Below are positions 27,533 to 36,952 of a DNA stretch of 61,152 nucleotides, piece by piece. The DNA is from an uncultured Desulfobacterales bacterium (GTDB lineage: Bacteria; Desulfobacterota; Desulfobacteria; Desulfobacterales; UBA11574): positions 1 through 61,152 of the forward strand of contig CALLDL010000058.1 of assembly GCA_937998305.1 (NCBI GenBank). Direction: 5' to 3'. Within the stretch, counting starts at the first letter, position 1. The number at the start of each line of letters is the position of its first letter. Below the pieces are notes generated by a model that made no database searches, was not told the origin of the DNA, and saw only the letters and a program-made list of their open reading frames with translations. A program made the translations under genes and the position numbers.

Positions 27533-28404
27533 TGATGAAGAATACCCCAAAATGGCTGCTGTATTCCATATATGTTTTAGCGGCTATAGTATTTTTCATT
27601 TATTACCTGTTTCCGTCAGATAAAGTAAAAAACTATGTAACGTCTGGTTTCAACAGGTTCAATTCCAATATAAACATTAGTGTTGATCATGTAAGCCCGG
27701 TTTTCCCGCTTGGTTTAAAGTTATATAAAGTAAATTTTTATCACATGGACAATACATTACTTGAAACCGAGCAGATTAAAGTCGTTCCAAATTTTTTGTC
27801 ACTTTTTCGTTCTAAAGTTATTTTTTTTTTCAAAGGAAGAGCCTTTGAAGGCATTTTAGAAGGCAAGGGAGAATTCATTAAAAACAGGCCAGACCAGAAT
27901 GTTATTATTGAGGGAAAATTTTCTAATATTAATATAAAAGAAATATCTGCTGTTAAACAGTTTGTTGGACGTAATTTAACTGGAATACTTGAGGGAAACT
28001 TTACATATCGCAATGGCGAAAAATTGGGTGGAATCTTAGGGGCAAGGTTTATCATTTCAGATGGTGAGATAGAACTTTTAACACCTGTTTTGAAGCTTGA
28101 AAACATATATTTTAGTAAAATTGAAACTGAAATGACAATGGAAAATCAGAGGCTTAAAGTTAAGCGATGCATCATAAAAGCAAGTCCGCTGGATGGTAAC
28201 GTGTCCGGTCTTGTCAATTTAAGGGAACCTTTGGGGCAAAGTTATTTAAGACTTTTAGGCGTCATCAAACCAAACCAAGAATTCCTTGCAGAACTGGGAA
28301 AAGATCTTCCGACAAATTTGTTGCCTGAAGAGATATTTAGCAAAAGAGTGGTTCGAATCCGAATTTATGGTACGTTGGACGAACCCCGTTTTTTTCTGGA
28401 CTAA
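27532..28404 (+). CDS. gspN: Type II secretion protein GspN
   Basis: A 290-residue protein with one N-terminal membrane segment (residues 8-27) and a beta-rich periplasmic part that resembles the short GspN family found in delta-type Proteobacteria. Segments such as ISVDHVSPVFPLGLKLYKV and VSGLVNLREPLGQSYLRLLG recall lipid-transport (AsmA-like) folds. The exact role in secretion is unknown. Confidence 0.8.
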   Translation: MMKNTPKWLLYSIYVLAAIVFFIYYLFPSDKVKNYVTSGFNRFNSNINISVDHVSPVFPLGLKLYKVNFYHMDNTLLETEQIKVVPNFLSLFRSKVIFFFKGRAFEGILEGKGEFIKNRPDQNVIIEGKFSNINIKEISAVKQFVGRNLTGILEGNFTYRNGEKLGGILGARFIISDGEIELLTPVLKLENIYFSKIETEMTMENQRLKVKRCIIKASPLDGNVSGLVNLREPLGQSYLRLLGVIKPNQEFLAELGKDLPTNLLPEEIFSKRVVRIRIYGTLDEPRFFLD

Positions 28405-28458
28405 TCAGGAATTTGCGGATGATAAATTCGATTTTTTGAATTCATTCAAATTTAGATC

Positions 28459-29298
28459 ATGAAACGATATCTTACCATATTGAATATTCTATTCATTACC
28501 GGCACTGTTTTTTTTATGGTGAAGGTGTTTTATAAAATCGCTACAGCCAATATCAATTACAGCTATTCTTCCAAAACAACAACCAGACATCTTGCCCCAA
28601 ATAAAAGCACAACGCAACATGGGCTGTCTCATTACCAAGCAATTATTGAGCGCAATCTGTTCAAAACAAAAACAGAAACCGGAAGTGGGCCCGACAAACT
28701 CGACATAGAAACCCTTAAACCCACAGACCTAAAGCTGAATCTACTGGGGACGATTACGGGTGACAATAAAGAAACCTATGCCGTCATTGAAGATACTGCT
28801 GTAAAGAAACAGGATCTTTACAGGATTGGTGACACCATCCAAAATGCAACGGTTAAGATGATCTTAAGAGAAAAGGTTGTACTTAATGTCAACGGTAAAG
28901 ATGAAATCTTAGGGATAGAGAAGGTTAGCGGAAGTCAAGAAATAAGGAAACCTTCTACGGAATTAGGCAGGACAAGTTCACAAAACATAACCGTAAAACG
29001 TTCCCAGATAGATACAGCCGTTAAAGATGCAAATACCCTTATGAAACAGATAAGAATACGACCACATTTTAAAAATGGAAAACCTGACGGTTTCCGTTTG
29101 ACAGGTATCAGACCAAACTCCATTTTTTATAATATGGGTTTGAAAAGTGGAGATATCATCATGGGTGTGGATGGTAAAGATATCGAATCTGTTGACGATG
29201 CTTTAAAGTTTTATCAAAACTTGCAGTCATCCTCCAAGGTCCAGCTTCAGATAAAACGGAGGGGCCGACTTAAAACCATTGACTATCATATTGAATAA
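28459..29298 (+). CDS. gspC: Type II secretion protein GspC with PDZ domain
   Basis: A 279-residue bitopic protein that connects the platform to the secretin. The membrane segment is near residues 8-25; the homology region is around LKLNLLGTITGDNKETYAVI; the C-terminal PDZ domain includes FRLTGIRPNSIFYNMGLKSG and DIIMGVDGKDIESVDDAL. PDZ in GspC is thought to bind substrates or GspD. Here gspC follows gspN, not at the front of the cluster. Confidence 0.93.
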   Translation: MKRYLTILNILFITGTVFFMVKVFYKIATANINYSYSSKTTTRHLAPNKSTTQHGLSHYQAIIERNLFKTKTETGSGPDKLDIETLKPTDLKLNLLGTITGDNKETYAVIEDTAVKKQDLYRIGDTIQNATVKMILREKVVLNVNGKDEILGIEKVSGSQEIRKPSTELGRTSSQNITVKRSQIDTAVKDANTLMKQIRIRPHFKNGKPDGFRLTGIRPNSIFYNMGLKSGDIIMGVDGKDIESVDDALKFYQNLQSSSKVQLQIKRRGRLKTIDYHIE

Positions 29299-29570
29299 AC
29301 GATAAATATATGATATGTTAAAAAAGTTGTATACGATCCATTAAGATTTGGTTCCCAAATGTATTTTTTGATGAATTCGCAAAAGGTCGAGTTCATTTTG
29401 TTTTTGGTTTTATGGTATATATTCTTGGCGACCAATTTTTGTTGTTTTGACGGACAGTTGGATGCAAGCTGATCACAAAAGGATTCTCATTTCAAATTTT
29501 TATGGAGCCCTAACCTTTAAGCAAGCGACTGAAAATCGGGTTCAATAACAACAACACTGTAGAATCATCA
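29299..29570. other. Spacer between gspC and gspD
   Basis: 272 bp, AT-rich, with no gene and no strong palindrome. A promoter for gspDE could lie here, but no convincing -35/-10 pair was found. Confidence 0.5.
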
Positions 29571-31562
29571 ATGATGAAATCACACGATTGCAGTTCAAAA
29601 ATTATTAGATACATATTTGCCCTCATTGTGCTGATATTGGCATTGAATCTGTCAAGTGGTGCTCAGGCCAAAACTTCTGGAAACACCGCCAAATCATCGG
29701 ATGATAAGAAAGCAACACAAGGGAAACAGGACTCGGAACGATTCATTTCAATAGATTTCAACAATGTGGATATTAATGTTTTTATTAAATTTATCAGCGA
29801 ATTGACGTCAAGGAACTTTGTTGTTGATCAACGTGTAAGAGGAAAAGTAACGATAATTTCACCCAGCAAAATTTCTGTCAAAGAAGCTTACAAAGTGTTT
29901 GAATCCGTTCTGGAAGTCCATGGTTATACCACCATCAAAGCCGGAGAAGTGACTAAAATCGTTCCATCTCCTGATGCACGATCAAAAAACATTGAAACAC
30001 GGCTTAAAGAAGAGGCCGCCTCTCCGGAAGATCGGGTGGTCACTCAATTGATATCCTTAAAATTCGCAAATCCATCTCAAATAAAAAAGCTGTTCGCTCC
30101 ACTGGTTTCAAAAAGCAGTGTCATCCTGGATTATCCGCCAACAAACATGCTGATAATAACAGATGTATATTCAAATATAAAACGATTGCTTAGAATCCTG
30201 AATGCCATTGATGTTGCCGGCATGGGGGAGGAGCTTTCTGTCATTCCACTCGAGTATGCTGATGCCACAAAATTTGTCAGGATTCTTGATTCTGTTTTTC
30301 AGGCAAAAAGAAAATCTAAAGCACAAAGCCCGTTATCGGGTGCCAAGTTTGTCGCAGATGAAAGGACCAATACCATTATCGTAATGGCCAGCGAGGTGGA
30401 AACCATAAGGATTAAAAGGCTGATCAACATGCTGGACCGGGAAACACCCCGGGGAAAAGAGAAGATTCATGTCTATTATCTTGAAAACGCCAATGCTGAA
30501 GATTTGGCTAAAGTTCTGCAGGAATTACCATCGAAAAAGACCGGGGGACCCCAAAAGAAGCTTCCGTTTGTTTCGGAAAATATTAAAATAACCGCAGACA
30601 AAGCGACCAACAGTCTAATTATCATGGCAGGCAAGGAGGATTACCTGGTCCTTGATGAAATCATCAGACAACTGGATGTTCCAAGGTCTATGGTCTATAT
30701 TGAATGCCTGATCATGGAAGTGAAGGTAACTAAGGAATTTAATCTTGGTGTCCAATGGCAAGCAGGGGGCACGACCACAATCGACGATAAAGATGCGGCA
30801 TTTGGGGGTGGATTTAGACCCGAAGCCCCTATTTTTTCGTCAGGTTCTGCAACGCTGCCGACTCCAGCAGGTTTCTCCTTGGGAATATTCAGCGAATTGA
30901 TTACCATCGGCGGCATTTCCTTTCCCAACCTTGCTGCCATCGTAAATGCGTATAAAAAAGACAAAGATGTTCATTTCCTCTCCACACCTCAGATTCTGAC
31001 CACGGACAATGAAGAGGCAAGCATTACGGTTGGAAGAAATGTTCCGTTCCAGACCCGATCGGCTGCAGAAACCGGAGTGGAGACTTACAGTTCCTATGAA
31101 TACAAGGATGTTGGCATCACTTTGAAGATTACGCCTCAGATCAGTCACGACCGGCTGGTTCGGCTCTATATCTATGAGGAAACGACAAAACTCGATGAAC
31201 AGACAACGACGTCTACCGATCGTCCCACTACATTAAAGAGAACCGTTGATACAACTGTGATTGTTAAAGATAGAAATACGGTTGTCATCGGTGGTTTGAT
31301 TGATGACGCCTTTTCGGAAACAAGATATACAGTTCCCTGCCTGGGAGACATCCCTTTGCTGGGTTACTTGTTCAGATCAACGTCAAGGGGAGGTGACAGG
31401 ACGAATCTTTTTGTATTTATTACACCCCATGTCATTGAAAATCCTGCTGAAGCAAAAGCGATTTTGGATAGTAAGAAAGATCAAATTGAAACGATCAAAG
31501 AGGGAAATATCAAAATGTACGAAAAGAGTCTGGATATAACCGGACCTGATCCAAAAGAATAA
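29571..31562 (+). CDS. gspD: Type II secretion secretin GspD
   Basis: A 663-residue outer-membrane secretin that forms the exit pore. Signal peptide in the first 33 residues; N0 domain (FISIDFNNVDINVFIKFIS), N1-N3 repeats (VIPLEYADATKFVRILDS, VYYLENANAEDLAKVLQE) and the C-terminal secretin barrel (DVGITLKITPQIS, VVIGGLIDD, LGDIPLLGYLFRS, FVFITPHVI). No obvious Shine-Dalgarno is seen before the two adjacent ATGs. Ends with a short charged tail that may carry the pilotin site. Confidence 0.96.
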   Translation: MMKSHDCSSKIIRYIFALIVLILALNLSSGAQAKTSGNTAKSSDDKKATQGKQDSERFISIDFNNVDINVFIKFISELTSRNFVVDQRVRGKVTIISPSKISVKEAYKVFESVLEVHGYTTIKAGEVTKIVPSPDARSKNIETRLKEEAASPEDRVVTQLISLKFANPSQIKKLFAPLVSKSSVILDYPPTNMLIITDVYSNIKRLLRILNAIDVAGMGEELSVIPLEYADATKFVRILDSVFQAKRKSKAQSPLSGAKFVADERTNTIIVMASEVETIRIKRLINMLDRETPRGKEKIHVYYLENANAEDLAKVLQELPSKKTGGPQKKLPFVSENIKITADKATNSLIIMAGKEDYLVLDEIIRQLDVPRSMVYIECLIMEVKVTKEFNLGVQWQAGGTTTIDDKDAAFGGGFRPEAPIFSSGSATLPTPAGFSLGIFSELITIGGISFPNLAAIVNAYKKDKDVHFLSTPQILTTDNEEASITVGRNVPFQTRSAAETGVETYSSYEYKDVGITLKITPQISHDRLVRLYIYEETTKLDEQTTTSTDRPTTLKRTVDTTVIVKDRNTVVIGGLIDDAFSETRYTVPCLGDIPLLGYLFRSTSRGGDRTNLFVFITPHVIENPAEAKAILDSKKDQIETIKEGNIKMYEKSLDITGPDPKE

Positions 31563-31612
31563 AGCAAGCATTTATTTGTCATTCCTTGAAAACAAACATA
31601 CCGAAGAACATC

Positions 31613-33373
31613 ATGCAAAAAGACCTTTCCCAGATATTCCGAGACAACCTCAACATTTCAGAAGAAGATCTAAAAGAGGCTCAAAGGATAAAAGCTGAAA
31701 AAGGAGGCGATTTCGGAGAAATACTTGTCACAAAAAAAATGATTACCGAAAGACAGTTCCTTGAAGCCTTGAGCATCCAATATGACATGCCTTTTTGGCC
31801 TGAATTGCCCCTTGAAAAATATAAAACTGATTTTACCGACAATGTTCCAATTCAGTTTCTAAAAAAATATATAATGGTTCCCCTCATTAGCGAAACCCAG
31901 CCCAGCGGCTTTGAAGGAAAACTGAATGACAAAGATCGGCAAAATTCAAAAGAAAATATAATTGAATATGAATCGGTCATCGCCGTAAATAACCCTGCTT
32001 ACATACAGCCAATGGATGACCTGATCAGGATTCTTGGATGCCACGATGTCAAACTTGTTCTTTCAACAAAGGATGCAATTTTATTTGCCATCAATATATC
32101 CTATGATCTTAGCAGGGACTCCGCCGAGCAGCTTGTTCAGGATATGGAAGAAGACGGCAGTTCCATTATCAGCGAGATAGAGGAAAGGGCGGATTTACTG
32201 GATGACATCAGTGATGCACCAATCATAAAACTTGTGAACCACATTATTTCCCAATCCGTGAAAGCACGGGCAAGCGATATTCATATTGAATCTTACCAGG
32301 ACAGTTTCAAAGTTCGCTATCGTGTCGACGGTATTCTGTATGACCTTCTGTCTCCTCCCAAATGGGTCCAGCCGGCGCTTATTTCAAGAATCAAGGTTAT
32401 GGCAAAGATGAACATCGCGGAAAAACGCCTTCCTCAGGATGGTCGTTTGGATGTAAAAATCGGTCATCAGGAGATTGATGTGCGGGTGTCCACTATACCG
32501 ACATCCTTTGGAGAACGTGTGGTGCTAAGGCTTCTTGACAAATCAGGATCCTTAATATCACTTTCGGATCTCGGACTTAAATCCGACAAACTGGATCTGC
32601 TAGAAAACCTTGTGAGATCTCCCAATGGAATTATCCTTGTAACCGGACCCACCGGCAGCGGCAAGACCACGACCCTCTATGCCGTCCTGTCATCCATCAA
32701 TAAACCGGATATCAATATTATCACCATCGAAGATCCCATTGAATACCAAATTGAAGGCATCAACCAGATACAGGTCAATCCTAAGATAAACCTTACCTTT
32801 GCCGGCGGCCTTAGATCCATTGTTAGACAGGATCCTGATGTTATTCTAGTGGGGGAAATACGGGATAAAGAGACAGCTGAAATCGCAGTTCAGTCAGCAC
32901 TGACAGGACATCTTGTTTTTTCCACACTTCACACCAACGATTCTGCAAGTGCTATTACGCGCCTCGTGGATATCGGTGTTGAACCCTTTTTAATTTCATC
33001 GTCCATTTTAGCTGTTGTTGCTCAGAGACTGGTTCGAGTTCTTTGTCAAGATTGTAAAGAGGCTTACACCCCCGATGAACTGGCTTTAAGAAGCATCGGA
33101 ATTGCCAATGACCAGTCTCAAAAGGCTGTCATTTACAGGGCAGTAGGGTGTGAAAACTGTTTTCATACAGGTTACAAAGGGCGGACAGGTATTTTTGAAA
33201 TGATGATTTTAGATTCCAGCTTAAAAAGCCTCATACTTAAGACCTATGATTCGAACCAGATAAAAAATGAAGCCGTGAGTCGGAATATGATTACCCTGCG
33301 CGAGGACGGTGTACAAGAGGTTTTAAGCGGCATTTCAACAATAGAAGAGATCCTCAGAGTCACTCAGAAATAA
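31613..33373 (+). CDS. gspE: Type II secretion ATPase GspE
   Basis: A 586-residue cytosolic hexameric ATPase. N1E-type domain (EILVTKKMITERQFLEALS), Walker A GPTGSGKTTT from residue 345, Asp box (IITIEDPIEY), Walker B (DPDVILVGEIRD), His box (STLHTNDSASAI) and a zinc-binding C-X2-C pair with Cys478 and Cys481 matched by CENCF. The ATG at 31613 is preferred over a TTG at 31586. Ends three bases before the YidD-like gene. Confidence 0.95.
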   Translation: MQKDLSQIFRDNLNISEEDLKEAQRIKAEKGGDFGEILVTKKMITERQFLEALSIQYDMPFWPELPLEKYKTDFTDNVPIQFLKKYIMVPLISETQPSGFEGKLNDKDRQNSKENIIEYESVIAVNNPAYIQPMDDLIRILGCHDVKLVLSTKDAILFAINISYDLSRDSAEQLVQDMEEDGSSIISEIEERADLLDDISDAPIIKLVNHIISQSVKARASDIHIESYQDSFKVRYRVDGILYDLLSPPKWVQPALISRIKVMAKMNIAEKRLPQDGRLDVKIGHQEIDVRVSTIPTSFGERVVLRLLDKSGSLISLSDLGLKSDKLDLLENLVRSPNGIILVTGPTGSGKTTTLYAVLSSINKPDINIITIEDPIEYQIEGINQIQVNPKINLTFAGGLRSIVRQDPDVILVGEIRDKETAEIAVQSALTGHLVFSTLHTNDSASAITRLVDIGVEPFLISSSILAVVAQRLVRVLCQDCKEAYTPDELALRSIGIANDQSQKAVIYRAVGCENCFHTGYKGRTGIFEMMILDSSLKSLILKTYDSNQIKNEAVSRNMITLREDGVQEVLSGISTIEEILRVTQK

Positions 33374-33376
33374 GCA

Positions 33377-33769
33377 ATGAAAAAAGCATTGTATTTTGTC
33401 ATTTTTTTTATCGTTTTAAACACATTTTACGGGAGTGTTCTTGCCGGACAGGATGTGAAAATAGATGATCATCCCCAAGTTTCACATGAAGCTGAAGAGA
33501 ACCGGGAGAATGCGCCCCTTTATCCCATCAAATTTTATCAAGATTATATTTCAAGTGTTGACGGTAACCGCTGTCCGATGCATCCGACATGTTCACAATA
33601 CTGTATAGAAGCATTTAAAAAACATGGTACCTTCTTGGGATGGATCATGTGCTCGGATCGCCTCATACGTTGCGGTCGAGACGAAAACAAATTATCGGAT
33701 CCGGTTTGGATAGATGGTGTAAAGCGCAGTTATGATCCTGTAAATAATAACGACTTCTGGCGGCAGTGA
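33377..33769 (+). CDS. Exported YidD-like protein
   Basis: A 130-residue protein that has a YidD domain (NRCPMHPTCSQYCIEAFKKH, GWIMCSDRLIRCG), here preceded by a cleavable-looking signal peptide (MKKALYFVIFFIVLNTFYGSVLAG) and a 30-residue acidic linker. Normal YidD is a cytoplasmic peripheral membrane protein near rnpA-yidC that helps membrane-protein insertion. The signal and the location beside gspE and a TPR protein suggest a different, envelope job. Starts three bases after the gspE stop. Confidence 0.8.
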   Translation: MKKALYFVIFFIVLNTFYGSVLAGQDVKIDDHPQVSHEAEENRENAPLYPIKFYQDYISSVDGNRCPMHPTCSQYCIEAFKKHGTFLGWIMCSDRLIRCGRDENKLSDPVWIDGVKRSYDPVNNNDFWRQ

Positions 33770-33848
33770 TCAAACGTCTCGGAATTTCTACAACTTAATG
33801 AAAATATAGGATATTTTTTGAGGTTTGAACGTTTGCCTCATTTATGGA

Positions 33849-33984
33849 GGAATGGAATAGTGGAATGCTGGAAGGTTGGTTTTTAAAAAGATGTTGTCCA
33901 TTTTTAGTTTTATCATCGACACGAATTTTATCATTAACCCAGAAACCATTTTTCCATTTTTCCAGCATTCCATCATTCTACTGC
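33849..33984. repeat. GGAATNNTGGAATGCTGGAA-type inverted repeat (element I)
   Basis: AATGGAATAGTGGAATGCTG (from 33851) mirrors the stretch 33943-33984 (TTCCAGCATTCCATCATTC). The same words occur in element G. The roughly 60 bases between the arms hold nothing I recognise. The right arm ends just before the TPR gene. Confidence 0.65.
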
Positions 33985-33995
33985 TCTAAAGAGAG

Positions 33996-34991
33996 ATGAG
34001 CGAAGCGAACCAGGTTCTTATTATGCAGATCCGAAACTCCTACACTGTTTATCTGCTCTTTACGCTTTTTAGCATATTTTTTCTTTTTATCCCCTTTTCT
34101 CAATCTTTTGCCGGCTCCGGATCTCAATCCGCTTCCGCCCCTTCTCTTATCCTTAGTCCTGATAAACAGTTTAATTATGCACAAGATCTTTTTTCAGCCA
34201 AAGATTATTTGACGGCTGTAAACGAATACAAGAGGTTTATCCATTTTTTCCCGAAAGATGAAAGGGTAGAATTGGCGATGTTCCAAGTCGGCATGTCCTA
34301 TTTTTTTAGCAGACATTTTAATGAGGCCGTCAATTCCTTTAAAAAATTAACAGATCAGTATTTTGAAACCGAATATTCTATAAAATCGTATTTTAAAATT
34401 AGTGAAGCCTACATAACATTAAAGGCCTTTGACCTTGCCTTAATCAATCTTAACAATCTTATCACGATTACAAAAGATGAGAATATAAGGGATGAAGCCT
34501 ACTACAGAATAGGATGGATTTATATCGAAACGGCATCCTGGAACGACGCCAGACATTATTTTGAAAAAATCAAAGCTAACAATAGAACTAAATTCAGACT
34601 TGAAAAACTTGCTGATGAACTGGACAAGGAAACATTAATCCCCCAAAAGGATCCGAATCTGGCGGGATTTTTATCGATCATTCCAGGGGGAGGATATCTT
34701 TATTGTGAAAGATATCAGGATGCACTGATCGCCTTTTTATTGAACGGCGGTCTGATATTAGCCGCCTATGAATCTTTCGATAAAGGGCATGGTGCACTTG
34801 GCGGACTCCTTACGTTTGTTGGGTTCGGCTTCTATGCCGGAAATATATACGGTGCTGTAACAAGCGCCCATAAATTCAATCGAAAAGAAACCGGTCAATT
34901 TATTTATAAACTAAAAAAAAATACACGAGTTAACCTTTCGGCTGATTTGGAAAACAAAAGTGTTCGCCTTTCCTTTCGATTTTCCTTTTAA
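33996..34991 (+). CDS. TPR-containing envelope protein
   Basis: A 331-residue protein with an N-terminal signal sequence (IRNSYTVYLLFTLFSIFFLF), TPR units of the BamD/YbgF kind (DYLTAVNEYKRFIHFFPKDE, NEAVNSFKKLTDQYFETEYS, ALINLNNLITITKDEN) and a C-terminal part with glycine-rich hydrophobic segments (LAGFLSIIPGGGYLYCERYQ, ALGGLLTFVGFGFYAGNIYG). The last domain looks membrane-embedded. Either ATG 33996 or 34023 may be the start. Function unknown; the neighbouring exported YidD-like gene is the likely partner. Confidence 0.75.
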   Translation: MSEANQVLIMQIRNSYTVYLLFTLFSIFFLFIPFSQSFAGSGSQSASAPSLILSPDKQFNYAQDLFSAKDYLTAVNEYKRFIHFFPKDERVELAMFQVGMSYFFSRHFNEAVNSFKKLTDQYFETEYSIKSYFKISEAYITLKAFDLALINLNNLITITKDENIRDEAYYRIGWIYIETASWNDARHYFEKIKANNRTKFRLEKLADELDKETLIPQKDPNLAGFLSIIPGGGYLYCERYQDALIAFLLNGGLILAAYESFDKGHGALGGLLTFVGFGFYAGNIYGAVTSAHKFNRKETGQFIYKLKKNTRVNLSADLENKSVRLSFRFSF

Positions 34992-35065
34992 TCCCTATCC
35001 CGGAAAAGCCCCGCAAACGGGACAGGCCGGTTGTAACGAAGCGGACTTGTCCGCCTTTGGAGGAT

Positions 35066-35166
35066 CCCGATTTATCGGGGAATCAAAAATATTTGCCACA
35101 AAGGCACTAAGACACAAAGGATATATTTATTATTCTTTCTTCGTGCCTTGGTGTCTTAGTGGCAAA
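35066..35166. repeat. GCCACAAAGGCAC-type inverted repeat (element J)
   Basis: TTTGCCACAAAGGCACTAAG (from 35092) mirrors GTGTCTTAGTGGCAAA ending at 35166. A further short palindrome CCCGATTTATCGGG is at 35066-35079. The same family recurs between murG and murC (element L) and partially at about 19700. Confidence 0.65.
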
Positions 35167-35225
35167 ATGGAAAAAGTTTTGTTAAAAAAACAGAGAATTC
35201 AATTTTAAATAAATAAGAGAAGAAT

Positions 35226-36320
35226 TTGAAATTTCTATTTTTGGAACCATTTTATGGCGGATCACATAAAGATTTTGCCCAAGGTCTGGTTTCACACTCT
35301 AAACACAAAATCGATCTCGTTACGCTGCCTGCCCGTTTTTGGAAATGGCGGATGCGAGGCGCAGCCTTATACTTTGTAAAAAAGATTCCCTCTCTTAAAA
35401 ACTACGACGGGTTGATTACCACCGACCTTATGAGCTTGTCGGATTTTAAGGCACTATGTGGGCCGTTTTGTCCCCCTTCAATGGTCTATTTCCATGAGAA
35501 TCAACTGACCTACCCCCTGGCGCCGGGTGAAAGCAGGGATTTTCAGTTTGGATTCACAGATATCACCACTTCCTTGGCGGCGGACAGGATTGTCTTTAAC
35601 TCTCAAGCTCATTTTGATGCCTTTTTCTCAAAGCTACCCGTTTTTTTAAATATGATGCCCGAATATCAACCCAAATGGGTGGTTGATGAGATACGCAATA
35701 AAGCCGATGTTCTCTATCCGGGATGTCATTTCCCGGCCCCGATAAATATGCCGAACGCATTGTCCGAAGTGGATTTGCCGCCCCTGATCATCTGGAATCA
35801 CCGATGGGAGTTTGATAAAAATCCGGCAGGTTTTTTTAATGCTCTTGATAAGGTACTCGAGCGGGGTTTGAATTTTCGACTTGCACTTTTAGGAGAAAAC
35901 TTTCAGGTGGTCCCGAAAGAGTTTATTGCCGCCAGGGAGCGTTTCAAAAATCGGATTGTCTGGTACGGCTATGAAGCATCCAGAGAGAAATATCGTAAAT
36001 GGCTTATGCAGGGGACCATCGTCATCAGCACGGCGAACCAGGAGAATTTCGGTATTTCGGTGGTTGAAGCGATCCGTTACGGTTGTATCCCTTTACTACC
36101 TGACCGTCTTTCGTATCCCGAAATTATCCCAAAGGTATTCCATGGGGATTTTCTCTATAAAGATCAGACGGAACTGGTGGAAAAACTGTGCTTTTTCATT
36201 CTAAATTATTCCCAATTTACAGAAAAGCATCAACATCTCTCTGTGGCCATGGAACGATTTGCATGGGAAAACATGATTGATCAATATGATGAAATATTGA
36301 AAAATCTGGCTTTAAAATGA
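35226..36320 (+). CDS. DUF3524 glycosyltransferase, tRNA-queuosine mannosyltransferase-like
   Basis: A 364-residue GT4-type glycosyltransferase. The N-terminal DUF3524 region is clear (FLFLEPFYGGSHKDFAQGL, VYFHENQLTYPLAPGE), and the C-terminal GT-B domain has the donor-binding motif ENFGISVVEAIRYGCIPLLP. DUF3524 is the domain of human GTDC1/QTMAN, which adds mannose to queuosine in tRNA-Asp; a tRNA substrate here is inferred from family only. Starts with TTG, preceded by AGAGAAG. No queuosine genes are in the window. Confidence 0.85.
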   Translation: MKFLFLEPFYGGSHKDFAQGLVSHSKHKIDLVTLPARFWKWRMRGAALYFVKKIPSLKNYDGLITTDLMSLSDFKALCGPFCPPSMVYFHENQLTYPLAPGESRDFQFGFTDITTSLAADRIVFNSQAHFDAFFSKLPVFLNMMPEYQPKWVVDEIRNKADVLYPGCHFPAPINMPNALSEVDLPPLIIWNHRWEFDKNPAGFFNALDKVLERGLNFRLALLGENFQVVPKEFIAARERFKNRIVWYGYEASREKYRKWLMQGTIVISTANQENFGISVVEAIRYGCIPLLPDRLSYPEIIPKVFHGDFLYKDQTELVEKLCFFILNYSQFTEKHQHLSVAMERFAWENMIDQYDEILKNLALK

Positions 36321-36404
36321 AAAGAGTTTGGGACCGTTGCCATTAAAAAATCACCGGTATTCGGATCAACCCTGACGTAAATTTTTTTACCCCAATTGTC
36401 CCCG

Positions 36405-36529
36405 AACTTCCATATACGAAGCCAGCGAGAGAGACTTCAAGATCGTCCTGGTCGGGGACGCCGTGTCCGGTCTTTATCCCATAGGCTGGCTGAAATGAAA
36501 AACGTCGGCGTTTTTCTCATGAAAAGTTA
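36405..36529 (+). pseudogene. Fragment of a cysteine hydrolase (isochorismatase family)
   Basis: The plus strand reads IYEASERDFKIVLVGDAVSG followed by LYP, then after a one-base frame shift HRLAEMKNVGVFLMKS and a stop at 36527-36529. This matches the C-terminal end of isochorismatase-like hydrolases (A-x-E-R-x-x-K-I-V-L-V-x-D-A-V-S-G). Only about 40 codons are left; the catalytic part is gone. Confidence 0.55.
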
Positions 36530-36826
36530 GGACGTTCTGGCACGGATTCTATCCTGACGAAACATATTTTAAGAACACTTCCCCCGCTTAAAGGCTTTTC
36601 AATCAGTTTTTTAGACAAATTGTTCAATCCACTTCTTCCCACCATTTTGAATACAACGTTCAACGTCAGCGATGAAATAACAAGATCTCCAATATGTTGA
36701 GAATAAATTTCGTTAAATTACAGATCCTTAAAGCTTTCAAGTTATCACTTGATTCTCAAAGATGTTATCTGGCGGCGTCTTTATCTTTCGAAAACCTGTT
36801 TAACAGTCCATGTCTGTCATATGCCT

Positions 36827-36843
36827 CCACTTTTATCCACTTT
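36827..36843 (-). promoter_or_regulatory. Two AAAGTGG boxes, 10-bp period, inverted to mraZ
   Basis: On the minus strand AAAGTGGATAAAAGTGG is two perfect AAAGTGG boxes 10 bp apart (36837-36843 and 36827-36833). MraZ is known to bind such direct repeats. They lie 110 bp upstream of the main operator, pointing the other way. Confidence 0.5.
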
Positions 36844-36918
36844 AAAATGATTCTTCTGATTTTGTTTTAACATTTTTGAATTATTATAAAAAAATATTAC
36901 ATATTTATTTATTTTTTC

Positions 36919-36947
36919 TTGACATTTGCTAAAAAATGTACTTTTAA
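36919..36947 (+). promoter_or_regulatory. Promoter of mraZ and the dcw operon
   Basis: TTGACA (36919-36924), 17 bases, TTTTAA (36942-36947). The -35 is perfect, the -10 weak. It is immediately upstream of the MraZ boxes. Confidence 0.55.
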
Positions 36948-36952
36948 GCGAA

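Noticed and set aside
28345-28360. GGTTCGAATCC resembling a tRNA T-loop
   Set aside because: It is inside the gspN coding frame, with no matching acceptor or anticodon arms. No tRNA or rRNA gene was found in the window.
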